DNA of 45,703 nucleotides from Acidobacteriota bacterium (GTDB taxonomy: Bacteria > Acidobacteriota > Vicinamibacteria > Marinacidobacterales > Marinacidobacteraceae). Positions 34,484 through 42,701 of this stretch are shown piece after piece (the stretch's first letter is position 1; the number at the start of each line of letters is the position of its first letter). Both the position numbers and the translations under genes were made by a program. The stretch is taken from assembly GCA_022826195.1 (NCBI GenBank), contig JAJDVI010000072.1, positions 1 to 45,703 of the forward strand, in the 5' to 3' direction. Below the pieces are notes generated by a model, which saw only the letters and a program-made list of their open reading frames with translations, had not been told where the DNA came from and searched no databases.

Positions 34484-34816
34484 GTGAGTCACTACTACGA
34501 CGACCATGATCTGTCCCGGTTCGGGGACATGGGCCGGAACGCGCCGGACCTTTGGGACAAGTTCAACGACTGGTACCAGGCGACCTTCCAGGAAGGCTCG
34601 CTCACGGGCCGGGAGAAGGCGCTGATCGCGCTCGGCGTCGCGCACGCCCTGCAGTGCCCCTACTGCATCGACGCCTGGTCGCAGGAATGCCTGGAGAAGG
34701 GTTCGAACCTCGACCAGATGACGGAGGCGGTCCACGTGGCGGCCGCCATCCGGGGCGGGGCGGCCCTCGTGCACGGCGTCCAGATGCGGAAGCGGAACGC
34801 CCAGTTGAGCATGTAG
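34484..34816 (+). CDS. AhpD-like protein associated with arsenosugar biosynthesis
   Basis: A 110-residue carboxymuconolactone-decarboxylase-fold protein: HYYDDHDLSRFGDMGRNAP, GREKALIALGVAHALQCPYC (redox CxxC near 58-61), and EAVHVAAAIRGGAALVHG. This matches the small peroxidase-like protein usually encoded next to arsS. The GTG at 34484 is chosen because GGAGA lies six bases upstream and homologues start there. Only three bases separate it from the radical SAM gene. The likely role is redox protection or reduction of arsenic intermediates, inferred from fold and context. Confidence 0.88.
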   Translation: MSHYYDDHDLSRFGDMGRNAPDLWDKFNDWYQATFQEGSLTGREKALIALGVAHALQCPYCIDAWSQECLEKGSNLDQMTEAVHVAAAIRGGAALVHGVQMRKRNAQLSM

Positions 34817-34819
34817 TCC

Positions 34820-35839
34820 ATGGAAGCCCAACTGGAACTCCCGACCCGGAACGCGCACTTTTCGCCGCGTCCGTCCGAGAACCGGTTCCCGTCCTTCAAT
34901 TCGCGGCTCGCGCGGCACGGCCTGCACCCGCTGCGCGCGACCGGCATCGAGGTCTTCCAGATCAACGTCGGCAAGCTCTGCAACCAGACCTGCCGGCACT
35001 GCCATGTGGACGCGGGACCGGACCGCACCGAACGGATGACGCGCGACACTGCCGAGGCCTGTATCCGGGCGCTCGAACTGACGGACGCGCCCACGGTGGA
35101 CATCACCGGGGGTGCACCGGAACTGAACGAGAACTTCCGCTACCTGGTGGACGCGTCGAAGGCTCTCGGACGCCACGTGATGGACCGTTCGAATCTCACC
35201 GTCCTGCTCCTGCGCTCGCAGTCGGACCTGGCCGAGTTCCTCGCCGACCGCGAGGTCGAGGTCATCGCCAGCCTTCCGTACTTCCTGGCGGAGCGCACCG
35301 ACGCGCAGCGCGGGGAGGGGGTCTTCGACAAGTCCATCCAGGCGCTCAAGCTGCTGAACCGCCTGGGGTACGGCCGGGACCCGGCGCTCCGCCTCAACCT
35401 GGTCTACAACCCCACCGGGGCGTTTCTTCCCGGCGATCAGGACGCCCTGGAGCGCGAGTTCAAACGGGAACTCGACCGGCGCTACCAGATCCGGTTCGAC
35501 CGCCTCTTCGCGATCACCAACCTCCCTATCAGCCGCTTTCTGGACTTCCTCCTGGAGACCGGGAACTACGAGCGGTACATGGAGAGGCTGGTGAACGCCT
35601 TCAACCCGGCGGCGGCGCGGGCGGTCATGTGCCGGAACACCCTTTCCGTCGGCTGGGACGGCCAGCTCTACGACTGCGACTTCAACCAGATGCTGGACGA
35701 GACCGTGAGTTTCGGCGCCCCCGCCCACATCCGGGACTTCTCCCCGGAACTGCTGGAGAACCGCCGCATCGTCACCGGCCTCCACTGCTACGGCTGTACC
35801 GCCGGCGCCGGGTCCAGTTGCGGCGGGACCACCGCCTGA
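34820..35839 (+). CDS. arsS: Radical SAM protein ArsS, arsenosugar biosynthesis
   Basis: A 339-residue radical SAM protein. The cluster motif is CNQTCRHCHVDAGP (near 54-61), followed by TVDITGGAPELN. The C-terminal part has CRNTLSVGWDGQLYDCDFNQ and a Cys-rich end (GLHCYGCTAGAGSSCGG), as in ArsS with its DUF3641-type region. ArsS joins dimethylarsenite to the 5'-deoxyadenosyl group of SAM, giving the arsenosugar precursor. The AhpD-like protein lies directly upstream and the zinc dehydrogenase start overlaps its stop by one base, so the three form an operon. The arsenic methylase ArsM that makes the substrate is not visible in the window. Confidence 0.9.
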   Translation: MEAQLELPTRNAHFSPRPSENRFPSFNSRLARHGLHPLRATGIEVFQINVGKLCNQTCRHCHVDAGPDRTERMTRDTAEACIRALELTDAPTVDITGGAPELNENFRYLVDASKALGRHVMDRSNLTVLLLRSQSDLAEFLADREVEVIASLPYFLAERTDAQRGEGVFDKSIQALKLLNRLGYGRDPALRLNLVYNPTGAFLPGDQDALEREFKRELDRRYQIRFDRLFAITNLPISRFLDFLLETGNYERYMERLVNAFNPAAARAVMCRNTLSVGWDGQLYDCDFNQMLDETVSFGAPAHIRDFSPELLENRRIVTGLHCYGCTAGAGSSCGGTTA

Positions 35840-36933
35840 TGCGCACGGCGCGGGCGGCAGTGCTGGCCGCGCCGGGCCGCCCCGCCGAACTCCGGGAGTT
35901 TCCGGTCCCGGCGCCCGGACCCGGGGAGATCCTGCTGGAGACGCTCGCATCGGAGGTGTGCGGGACCGACGTGCACCTCCGCGACGGGCGCCTCGCCCGG
36001 GTGCCCTATCCGATCATTCCCGGCCACGTGAGCGTCGGCCGCGTCGTCGAAGCGAACGATGTCGCGCGGGACGCGGTCGGCAATCCCCTCGCCGCCGGGA
36101 GCGTGGTGTCCTTCTTCGACGTCCACGCAACCTGCCATTCCTGCTACCAGTGCCTGGTGGCGCGCCAGCCGAACCGCTGTCCCTCCCGCCGGGTGTACGG
36201 CATCACCTATTCCGCGGAGGAAGGGCTCCTCGGCGGCTGGGCGGAGAACATCCTGCTCCTTCCCGGGGTCCGGACCGTGGTGCTCCCCGGCGAACTCTCG
36301 GTCGATGACCTGATCGGCGGCGGCTGCGGGCTCTTCACCGGGTTCGCGGCGGTGGACCGGGCGGAGATACGTCTGGGAGACAGCGTGGTGGTGCAGGGCG
36401 TGGGCCCGGTGGGGCTCGCGGCCATCGCCTTCGCCCGGATCTCCGGCGCCGGCGCGATCCTGGCGGTCGGCGAACCCCGGGCGCGCCGCGATCTCGCCCG
36501 CCGCCTGGGCGCGGACGAGTCCCTCCCGCTGGCGGAGACGGATGCGGACGAACGGGTGGGACGGGTGCACGCCGCCACCGGCGGGCGCGGCGCCGACGTG
36601 GTCATCGAGGCGAGCGGTAACCCCCAGGCGGTGCCGGAAGGTTTCCGAACGCTCCGGGACGGAGGCCGCTACGTCATCGTCGGCCACTACACGGACGCCG
36701 GGTCCGTGCCGGTCAATCCGCACATCGACGTCAACCGGAAGCACGCGGACATCCGGGGCCAGTGGGGAAGCGAGTTCCACCACTGGACCCGGGCCCTGGA
36801 CACCCTCGTCCGTTACCGGCAGCGGATGCCGTTCGCCGACGTGATCGGCCGCCGCTACCGGCTCGAGGAGGCGAACGACGCCCTCGACGACGTGGAAGCG
36901 CTCCGGGTCACGAAGGCGGTCATCACTCCGTAA
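35839..36933 (+). CDS. Zinc-dependent alcohol dehydrogenase (MDR family)
   Basis: A 364-residue medium-chain dehydrogenase. Catalytic zinc region SEVCGTDVHLRDG (near 37) and PGHVSVGRVVE, where the usual GHE is GHV. Structural zinc Cys set CHSCYQC then Cys after eight residues. The Rossmann motif is GVGPVGLAAIAFAR. It oxidises or reduces an alcohol or sugar with NAD(P). The start overlaps the arsS stop (TGATG), so it may act on the ribose-derived arsenosugar precursor; that is inference from the operon. It overlaps the convergent DUF488 gene by 11 bases. Confidence 0.88.
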   Translation: MRTARAAVLAAPGRPAELREFPVPAPGPGEILLETLASEVCGTDVHLRDGRLARVPYPIIPGHVSVGRVVEANDVARDAVGNPLAAGSVVSFFDVHATCHSCYQCLVARQPNRCPSRRVYGITYSAEEGLLGGWAENILLLPGVRTVVLPGELSVDDLIGGGCGLFTGFAAVDRAEIRLGDSVVVQGVGPVGLAAIAFARISGAGAILAVGEPRARRDLARRLGADESLPLAETDADERVGRVHAATGGRGADVVIEASGNPQAVPEGFRTLRDGGRYVIVGHYTDAGSVPVNPHIDVNRKHADIRGQWGSEFHHWTRALDTLVRYRQRMPFADVIGRRYRLEEANDALDDVEALRVTKAVITP

Positions 36934-37561
36934 CCCGGGCGCGCTCCGGATCGGTCCAGGCGATTTCCCGGGCGCGCCGCGCGAGCGCCTCCGCCCGCTG
37001 CTCCTCGCGGGTCCGGAACATGTTGCGGGGCGGCATCCCGCTCGCCGCGCACAGCCGGTCCAGAACCTCCTCCTGCGTCACGAGGGCGCCGTCCGCCAGG
37101 ATGTGGGCGACCGGGGCGCCGCGTTTCCGCAGCGCCGGCGCGACCAGGATGGTGCGGTGGCAGTTGGCGGGATCCCGCTCGGCGCAGAGCAGCGCGAGAC
37201 GGGAGTGGGCCGCTTCCTCAAGAACCCGAGCGATCCCCCGGAGGAACACTCCGGTCGTCGCCAACCGGGAGAAGAGCACCTTTCCGTCGTCGTCGTAGCA
37301 GGATGGCTCGGGGGTGCGAGCCCCGAGCTCGGCGCCCAGGAAGAGGTAGCGGATGCCGTGTTCCCGGAGCGACCGTTCGACCGAGCGGCGGTTGAACTGC
37401 GGATGCCGCCGGCTGTACGGAACGGAGCGGACATCGGCGACAGCCGCCGTTCCATGCCGCTCGAGCAGCGCCAGAAACGCGCCGATGGGGTGGTTGGAAT
37501 GCCCGATGGTGAACACGTCGGGCGCCTCCGCGGGGCCGCCTCGACGTACCATGGTCACCAC
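36923..37561 (-). CDS. DUF488 family protein
   Basis: A 212-residue protein: FTIGHSNHPIGAFLALLERH, VADVRSVPYSRRHPQFNR, ALLCAERDPANCHRTILVAP. These are the standard DUF488 blocks, including the LLCAExxxxxCHR signature. The biochemical role is unknown; conserved Cys and His suggest a nucleotide- or metal-related activity. The C-terminal 40 residues are an Arg-rich tail. The start is ATG at 37561, or a second Met three codons on. Confidence 0.9.
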   Translation of the reverse strand: MVTMVRRGGPAEAPDVFTIGHSNHPIGAFLALLERHGTAAVADVRSVPYSRRHPQFNRRSVERSLREHGIRYLFLGAELGARTPEPSCYDDDGKVLFSRLATTGVFLRGIARVLEEAAHSRLALLCAERDPANCHRTILVAPALRKRGAPVAHILADGALVTQEEVLDRLCAASGMPPRNMFRTREEQRAEALARRAREIAWTDPERARVTE

Positions 37562-37590
37562 AGGTTCTCAATTCTTCCGGGAAGGGGCTC

Positions 37591-38502
37591 GTGATCGCCG
37601 AACCACGTCGTCTGGAGGAACCCCAAAACCTGGCGCGCGTGCGCGGCAGCCGGACTGCCGAGATGGTGGCGGCGGCGCGCGCGGGCCACTTCGCCCGGGG
37701 GGAGCGGCCGCTCGTAACCGAGGACCCCTACGCGATCCACCTCGCCGGCGGGCGTTGGCGGCGGGTGATCGGCTCGAGCTGGCGCCACTGGCTGGTCACC
37801 CGGGTGCTGCTCCGGAAGGTCATCCCGACCACCACCTTCGTTCTCATCCGGACGCGCTTCACCGACGACCGCGTCCTGGCTGCGGCGGCCCGGGGGGTCG
37901 GTCAGCTCGTGGTCCTGGGGGCAGGTTTCGACACGTTCGCGCTGCGGCATCCGGACCTCGGGATCCGCGTCTACGAGGTGGATCTTCCCGCGAGCGCGGC
38001 GCTCAAGCGGGAACGGCTCGCCGGCGCGGGCATCGCGGTTCCGGAACACCTGCACTTCGTCGAGGTGGATTTCGAGCGCGACCTGCTGGACGACCGCCTT
38101 CTTGCGGCGGGCTTCGACCGGCGCGCACCCGCCTTTTTCAGTTGGATGGGCGTGACGTATTACCTCGCGCCGGAGGCGGTGACCGGAACGCTGGCCCGGA
38201 TCACCGATCTGTCGGCTCCCGGATCGGAGCTGACCCTCGACTACATGAACGTCCGCGAGGGCGTCCCGGCGGAGGAACTCGCGCTGTTCGACAACCTGGT
38301 CCGTTTCGTGGAGAAACACGGCGAACCGATGATCACCCGGTTCGATCCGGACTCGGTGGTGGATCGGATGGGACTCACCGGGCAATGGGACGTGCTGCAG
38401 CACGAGTTCCCGGCCGCGGACCCGGGTCCCTACCTGGGCGGACGGACGGACCTGCCCCGGGTGGCGCCGCTGTTCCGGCTGCTGCATTTGCGCCGAACGT
38501 AG
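37591..38502 (+). CDS. Class I SAM-dependent methyltransferase, leucine carboxyl methyltransferase-like
   Basis: A 303-residue protein of the LCM-like family common in actinobacteria. The SAM motif is QLVVLGAGFDTFALR (near 105), the acidic loop is VYEVDLPAS, and FFSWMGVTYYLAPEAV and FLEYM-like TLDYMNVREG follow. N-terminal AxxR-type region (RTAEMVAAARAGHFA). It likely methylates a carboxyl or hydroxyl of a small molecule; substrate unknown. It follows the arsenosugar-type genes but is separated by a gene on the other strand, and it is not of the ArsM type. Confidence 0.88.
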   Translation: MIAEPRRLEEPQNLARVRGSRTAEMVAAARAGHFARGERPLVTEDPYAIHLAGGRWRRVIGSSWRHWLVTRVLLRKVIPTTTFVLIRTRFTDDRVLAAAARGVGQLVVLGAGFDTFALRHPDLGIRVYEVDLPASAALKRERLAGAGIAVPEHLHFVEVDFERDLLDDRLLAAGFDRRAPAFFSWMGVTYYLAPEAVTGTLARITDLSAPGSELTLDYMNVREGVPAEELALFDNLVRFVEKHGEPMITRFDPDSVVDRMGLTGQWDVLQHEFPAADPGPYLGGRTDLPRVAPLFRLLHLRRT

Positions 38503-39077
38503 CTCGAAGCGAACGTGGTTGAGGCGTGCGGTTTCGACCGCCTCTCGGCGGTCGATGCCGGCCAGAGGCCGCCGCTCCGAGCGGTACGCGTCGTGAGGAT
38601 CGATGGAGTTGCGACGTTCGCTGCGCTGCGCGCCGGCGGTGCCGGTGGGGCGTTCCAAGCCGTTCTGCCACGGGGATGCTTGGTGTCACGACGTGCGGGG
38701 CGCGGAGCGCCGCGGTGCCGGTCTGGGTGGGAGCCGCCCTGTTCGGGGTGTGGTTGTGCCGTGCGCAGCGCGGAGCGCTGCGCGTGCCGGTCTGGAGACC
38801 GGCGTTCCAAGCCGTACCGCACTTCCCGGCGAGGTAGTCCCGAACGAGCGAAAAAACCTGATGGCAGTGAACCGGCGGTTCGCTGCCCGCGATTTCGGGG
38901 GAAAGTGTGAAAGGGGGTCCGCCACCGTCGCGCCCGCAACCCGTTTGCTCCGTTGGGTTTCCGCGACCTGCGCCGCTGCGCTGGCCCCCGGTCCGGCCCT
39001 CCGCGCGGGCGGGGTCTAGCGGGGCGTTTTCGGCCTGCGCGGGAACTCTGACGCATGAAACGACAGGCAGGAGGGAC
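38503..39077. repeat. Non-coding stretch with degenerate intergenic repeats
   Basis: No convincing gene is present. Between 38620 and 38820 three degenerate copies of a unit occur: GCGCTGCGCG or GCGGAGCGC followed by GTGCCGGTCTGG and, in two copies, GCGTTCCAAGCCG (38650-38663 and 38801-38814). The clearest unit, 38786-38813, contains the hairpin GCCGGTCT-GG-AGACCGGC. An inverted relative lies at 31429. From 38830 to 39060 the DNA is unique and I see nothing identifiable. Copy spacing is irregular, so this is not a CRISPR. Confidence 0.6.
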
Positions 39078-40100
39078 TTATCCGCCCTCCGGAAAGATGC
39101 AGCGCAGGTAGTCGATATCGACCCAGGTCGCGGACTCCGCGCCGCGCGTTGCAGCAGAGTCGTCCAGTGCGCGGGACATGGGGACTCCCCGGCGCCCGTC
39201 GTAGCCGTCGATGTGGGCAAAGCCGAACAGATGGAATAGCTCGTGCATCACGGGGCCGGCCCAATCGTCGGGCCTCCAATCCTCACGCTCCACCCGATAC
39301 TTCGTAATGGCGAAGGCCCCGCAGTCTGGTACGGCGACAGCCCCGGCGTCCCGCACCCCCGGAACATAGTTGTCTAGGTGGAAGAAGTGCACCTGTCCCA
39401 CCTCCCGAGGAACCGGACAGGTTCGACGAAACTCGTCAAGATCCTCGTTCCAGTCCGGCGGTGCTCCTTCGGGGACCGAGATCACGTCGCCCATTTCCAC
39501 GATCCGGTAGCCGAGTTGCGCTTCGATTTTGTCCGCGAGGAGCCCAACCGGAGCGAGCAGCGCGTCGAGGCCAGCCTCCGATACAAAGTTCGGGAAGTCC
39601 TGAATCAGGTCCACCCGAAAGGGCGTCCCGTCCCACTCGGAAACGAAGTCGGAGTAGCGCAACGCCAGCCTCTGTTCGTTGGTACAACGTCGCGGTGCCG
39701 GCGGCAGGGTTTCCGTCTGGACGGCAACCGATCCCGGCCACGACACGCGTTCTCCGGCGATTTCTCGCACTCGGACGATGATCCTCGCGGCTCCCCCAGG
39801 TTCGAGTCCTTCGAGGCGGAAGAAATGCTCAGATCTGTAATGGACCTCTCTCTCGTAGCCTCCATCCAAGTACAAAAGGATCTGGTACAAGGTCGCACCT
39901 GGCCAAGGGTCCCAGGTCCAGACGATGAAGTCCGGACCTCGCTCCGCCGCCTTGACCCCGGTGACCGGGCCTGGCTCCGGCATTGGGGTCGGCGGCGCCG
40001 GGGGCGGCGCGGGGGTGGTGGGTGGCACGACGGGTGTGCCGTCGGTGCCCGTCCCGCAGGCGGCGGCGAGTAGCAAGAGGCCGCGTAGCGTTCGATTCAC
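39078..40100 (-). CDS. Metzincin-type metalloprotease lipoprotein with fibronectin III-like domain
   Basis: A 340-residue lipoprotein. A GTG start at 40100 gives the signal TLRGLLLLAAAC with an LAAAC lipobox, then a Pro-rich linker. Residues 55-150 look like a fibronectin type III domain (PGPVTGVKAAERGPDFIVWT, ending SVAVQTET). From about residue 150 comes a core shared with the protein at 43.5 kb (CTNEQRLALRY, W..TPFRVDL, QLGYRIVEMGD). The zinc site HELFHLFGFAH (286-296) is a complete HExxHxxGxxH metzincin motif with a candidate Met-turn at VPMSRA. Likely a surface-anchored or periplasmic protease; substrates unknown. An ATG further upstream gives no signal peptide. Confidence 0.85.
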   Translation of the reverse strand: MNRTLRGLLLLAAACGTGTDGTPVVPPTTPAPPPAPPTPMPEPGPVTGVKAAERGPDFIVWTWDPWPGATLYQILLYLDGGYEREVHYRSEHFFRLEGLEPGGAARIIVRVREIAGERVSWPGSVAVQTETLPPAPRRCTNEQRLALRYSDFVSEWDGTPFRVDLIQDFPNFVSEAGLDALLAPVGLLADKIEAQLGYRIVEMGDVISVPEGAPPDWNEDLDEFRRTCPVPREVGQVHFFHLDNYVPGVRDAGAVAVPDCGAFAITKYRVEREDWRPDDWAGPVMHELFHLFGFAHIDGYDGRRGVPMSRALDDSAATRGAESATWVDIDYLRCIFPEGG

Positions 40101-40274
40101 GGCGGCGTATTCGACCACCGCGCCCCTATGAAAGCTGGCGCGCGAGCCACCGCATCCCCCGCAACGTCGAGTTCCGCGAGTCCAACGGGCCGAGGCGCCG
40201 CCCCAAGCGCTACCCGTCCAACTGGTGCCGAGGATTGGAGACACGCCATCCGAGAAACCCTTGTTGATCGCCAG

Positions 40275-40454
40275 CTATCGCTCGTCGGCGCATTCGCGTG
40301 GGGTCGGGCCTGCTGGCTCAGGTTCCGGATCCGGGACCGGCACCGGCGACGCAACGGGTGCGGGAGCAGTCGTGGGAGGGGCGGAGCATCCCGCGCCGAT
40401 CAGGATGGGCACGACCAGCCGAATGGCCACCGCCGGGCGAGGCGGCCTGCTCAT
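40275..40454 (-). CDS. Short lipoprotein-like peptide, possibly a gene remnant
   Basis: A 59-residue frame too short to stand out: MSRPPRPAVAIRLVVPILIG then AGCSAPPTT (Cys at 23 as lipobox) and a Pro-rich linker (PVPVPDPEPEPAGPTPREC). Signal plus Pro-rich linker is the same design as the two metzincin lipoproteins. After the stop, shifted frames hold protein-like sequence (for example STLRGMRWLARQLS in 40131-40180), so the gene may once have been longer. The 40101-40274 interval otherwise shows no gene. Confidence 0.45.
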   Translation of the reverse strand: MSRPPRPAVAIRLVVPILIGAGCSAPPTTAPAPVASPVPVPDPEPEPAGPTPRECADER

Positions 40455-40472
40455 CGCATCCTGCTGACCGGG

Positions 40473-40719
40473 CTAGCGACCCACCCAGTTACTGGTCGCC
40501 TGTAGCGCAAATCCCAAGATCAAGAGGATCAAGCCCGTCCGGGAAAGCGTCCGCGCCCGTTCGTATTCCTTGAGGGGCTTCCGGACTCTTCCACCCGAAG
40601 AACTCCAGTGCGCTCTCTCGCACTCGCGACGGCAGGCCGAAACGGTAGAGCAAGACCACTCCAGCAATGTCGAGGGTTAACCCCGCCGTATTGATCCATG
40701 CCGCCGCCACTGGACACAT
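40473..40719 (-). pseudogene. Small membrane protein gene with apparent frameshift
   Basis: The first frame starts at 40719 and reads WINTAGLTLDIAGVVLLYRF then GLPSRVRESALEFFG before losing protein character. A second frame continues as RKPLKEYERARTLSRTGLIL then LILGFALQATSNWVGR and stops at 40473. The joined product, one N-terminal and one C-terminal membrane segment around a charged loop, is a familiar type of small bacterial membrane protein. A frame change between about 40560 and 40600 explains both halves. A sequencing error is an alternative. Confidence 0.6.
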
Positions 40720-40731
40720 TCTCCGGTCGAT

Positions 40732-40917
40732 CTACGGTCGATCTCTTCTTCTGGGCAGAGGTTTCCGTAGTTCCGCCCATGCCTCCGGCGGTGTCGTGAA
40801 GAGGATCAGAGCGGCCATGATCCCGATGAAGGAGATCAAGGGATGCTCGAAGCACCAGACGATGAAATCGGTGACACGGTCCAAGAACCGAAAGAGAGGG
40901 GTGTCGGGGCTCACCAT
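40732..40917 (-). CDS. Small membrane protein, unknown
   Basis: A 61-residue protein with one or two membrane segments (TDFIVWCFEHPLISFIGIMA, ALILFTTPP) and a basic tail. GAAGG lies about 10 bases before its ATG, and the start overlaps the upstream 49-residue gene stop by one base (TGATG). That supports cotranslation. The function is unknown. Confidence 0.5.
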   Translation of the reverse strand: MVSPDTPLFRFLDRVTDFIVWCFEHPLISFIGIMAALILFTTPPEAWAELRKPLPRRRDRP

Positions 40918-41066
40918 CAGAGGACACCTTCTCGGAGCGACGACTCATCGATCCCACCGTCGGCGACAGGTGTGCCGAGCGGAATCCGCCGCAGCACCTC
41001 TTCAGGTGCTTCGGAGTTCGGGTCGATACGGACTAGCTCGCCGTACCTAGGGTCAAGCTCCAGCAT
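40917..41066 (-). CDS. 49-residue peptide, unknown
   Basis: The sequence is MLELDPRYGELVRIDPNSEA then PEEVLRRIPLGTPVADGG, acidic and without membrane segments. The part VLRRIPLGTPVAD resembles the start of small bacterial proteins in which that phrase leads into a longer domain, so this may be a shortened copy. It overlaps the next small membrane gene by one base. The interval 41067-41289 shows no gene. Confidence 0.45.
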   Translation of the reverse strand: MLELDPRYGELVRIDPNSEAPEEVLRRIPLGTPVADGGIDESSLREGVL

Positions 41067-41289
41067 GCGCACGAACGATAAACGCTATCCGCTTATGTCC
41101 CTCAACGAGCGGTGGGGGCCGCCTTCGACGCAGCGACCGCAAGCCGTACCGGGTGGAGCAGCGGCGGGACCGTACGACACCATCGAACCGTTGCCCGCCG
41201 CGTCGTGCCGCAGACGATCACCGCGGCCGTGAAGCGGAAGCGCGCCGAGAATCGTCTACGATTGACGGAAACGACGGAGCGAGCGATTG

Positions 41290-41799
41290 ATGATCAGAAC
41301 ACAGGGGCCAAGAGGACCCGTGGCGCTCAGCATCCACGCCTACCTACACGGCCAGCGGACGGAACCCAGGACAAAGGATGGGGAAGTCGCAGAGGCGATC
41401 GAGAAACTCGACCGACGCGGAGTGTGGCACTGGCTGCGCCACGCCGCACTATGGCAAGCGCCCGAGTTGCTGAGCGAGGACGAGCAGCTCGCCGTGGTGC
41501 TGACCGAGATCGGAGACCCCGACCACCCGCAGCACGGCGGTGTGGCGTATATCCACGAGGCGCTCGGAGCAGACGGAATCCTTCGCGCGCGGGACGCCGC
41601 GGCGAGACAGGGACGGCTGACGCGGGAAACATGGGCGTACTGGACCCGGCGGGCCGGCCAGGAGCCAACGACGGCCGACACCAGCAACGTACGATTCCAC
41701 GAGCCGTTCCATTGGGAGGGGGTCACCGAGGAAACGATGGACGAGCGTTGCTACGTCCAACTCAATGAGGATCAGGAGGTGTGGGTCGGAAAGCCGTGA
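41290..41799 (+). CDS. Unknown protein coupled to the AbiEii-like nucleotidyltransferase
   Basis: A 169-residue protein, mostly helical and charged: VAEAIEKLDRRGVWHWLRHA, LLSEDEQLAVVLTEIGDPDH, LTRETWAYWTRRAGQEP. I recognise no family; it lacks the winged-helix look of AbiEi-type antitoxins. The ATG at 41290 follows GGAG by about nine bases. It ends inside or next to the start of the nucleotidyltransferase gene, so the two are translationally coupled. By position it is the candidate antitoxin or regulator of that protein. Confidence 0.7.
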   Translation: MIRTQGPRGPVALSIHAYLHGQRTEPRTKDGEVAEAIEKLDRRGVWHWLRHAALWQAPELLSEDEQLAVVLTEIGDPDHPQHGGVAYIHEALGADGILRARDAAARQGRLTRETWAYWTRRAGQEPTTADTSNVRFHEPFHWEGVTEETMDERCYVQLNEDQEVWVGKP

Positions 41800-42656
41800 A
41801 CAAAGGCCTGCAGCCGACGCACACGGGACGGCTGGACCCAAGAATCCGCCGCATCTGGGAAGACCTAGGCAGTATCGGGCCGCAGTACACGCTGATTGGC
41901 GGCACCGCGATCGCGCTGTACTGCAACCATCGCCAATCCGTGGACGTGGACCTCAGCTGCAGGGGGGCGGCCGAACACCCTCGCACGATCCGAAGGAGCA
42001 TCCGGGCTGAACTCGGCAAGCACAAGGTCCTGCAACGGCGGACGGGCATCCGGATCAAGTTCTTCGCCACGGAGACGAGTCCGAAGATCGAGGTTCACGG
42101 GACCGACCCGTGGAAGATGGCCGCGCCACCCTTGCGGGCTGACAACGGGCTGCACGTAGCAGCGCCGAGCGACCTCGCGGCTCGGAAACTGGCGGCGATG
42201 ATCGAGCGGGACAGCCCGCGTGACGGCGAGGACCTCCAGGCACTCCAGCGAGCGGGAGCAGACCTCGGGGCGGCAGCCCGAAGCGTGATTGCCCAGGTGG
42301 ACCGGCAGAGCGTGGAACGGCTCGGAGAACGGCTTCAACACAACCCGCAGGAGCGGTGGCCGAAGCTTGAGACGCACGAGGGGGTGCTGGCGTCACTGCA
42401 AATGGCCGCAGCCGGCGTCATCGAACCGCCACCGAGTCGCATCACGTTCGAGGAGAAGGGTCCCGAGAGGTTCGACTTGACCCAGGAGAACCTCGAAACC
42501 GGGAGCAGGGCCGTATTGATCCAGGTCCGATCCATTCGAGAGGGACTCGAATGGCTCGCACAAAACGGCCGCATCCCGACCAGCGAGGTCCCGACGTTCG
42601 AACGAGAGCTTGAGGTCGAGTTGAAGCGAGACCGAGACCGGGGCATCGCCCGTTGA
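41781..42656 (+). CDS. AbiEii/AbiGii-type nucleotidyltransferase (toxin-like)
   Basis: A 291-residue protein. The nucleotidyltransferase core is YTLIGGTAIALYCNHRQSVD followed by VDLSC, giving the GGT(x)n-D-x-D metal site. The second AbiEii block is DLAARKLAAMIERDSPRDGE then DLQAL (Lys and the RDxxDL motif). AbiEii-type enzymes transfer nucleotides, in known cases to tRNA or protein, and act as toxins in defence. The GTG at 41781 touches AGGAGG; the GTG at 41796 overlaps the upstream stop (GTGA) and is an equally good start. The C-terminal 90 residues are unlike classic AbiEii. Confidence 0.82.
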   Translation: MGRKAVNKGLQPTHTGRLDPRIRRIWEDLGSIGPQYTLIGGTAIALYCNHRQSVDVDLSCRGAAEHPRTIRRSIRAELGKHKVLQRRTGIRIKFFATETSPKIEVHGTDPWKMAAPPLRADNGLHVAAPSDLAARKLAAMIERDSPRDGEDLQALQRAGADLGAAARSVIAQVDRQSVERLGERLQHNPQERWPKLETHEGVLASLQMAAAGVIEPPPSRITFEEKGPERFDLTQENLETGSRAVLIQVRSIREGLEWLAQNGRIPTSEVPTFERELEVELKRDRDRGIAR

Positions 42657-42701
42657 AAGCGGGCCTGCAAGAGATACCGTCGCGGCACGTAACGAGGCCG
42701 T

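Noticed and set aside
38620-38820. Possible CRISPR array
   Set aside because: Copies are degenerate, irregularly spaced and few, with no constant-length spacers and no cas genes.
38830-39060. Possible insertion-sequence end
   Set aside because: No inverted terminal repeats, target duplication or transposase frame could be found.
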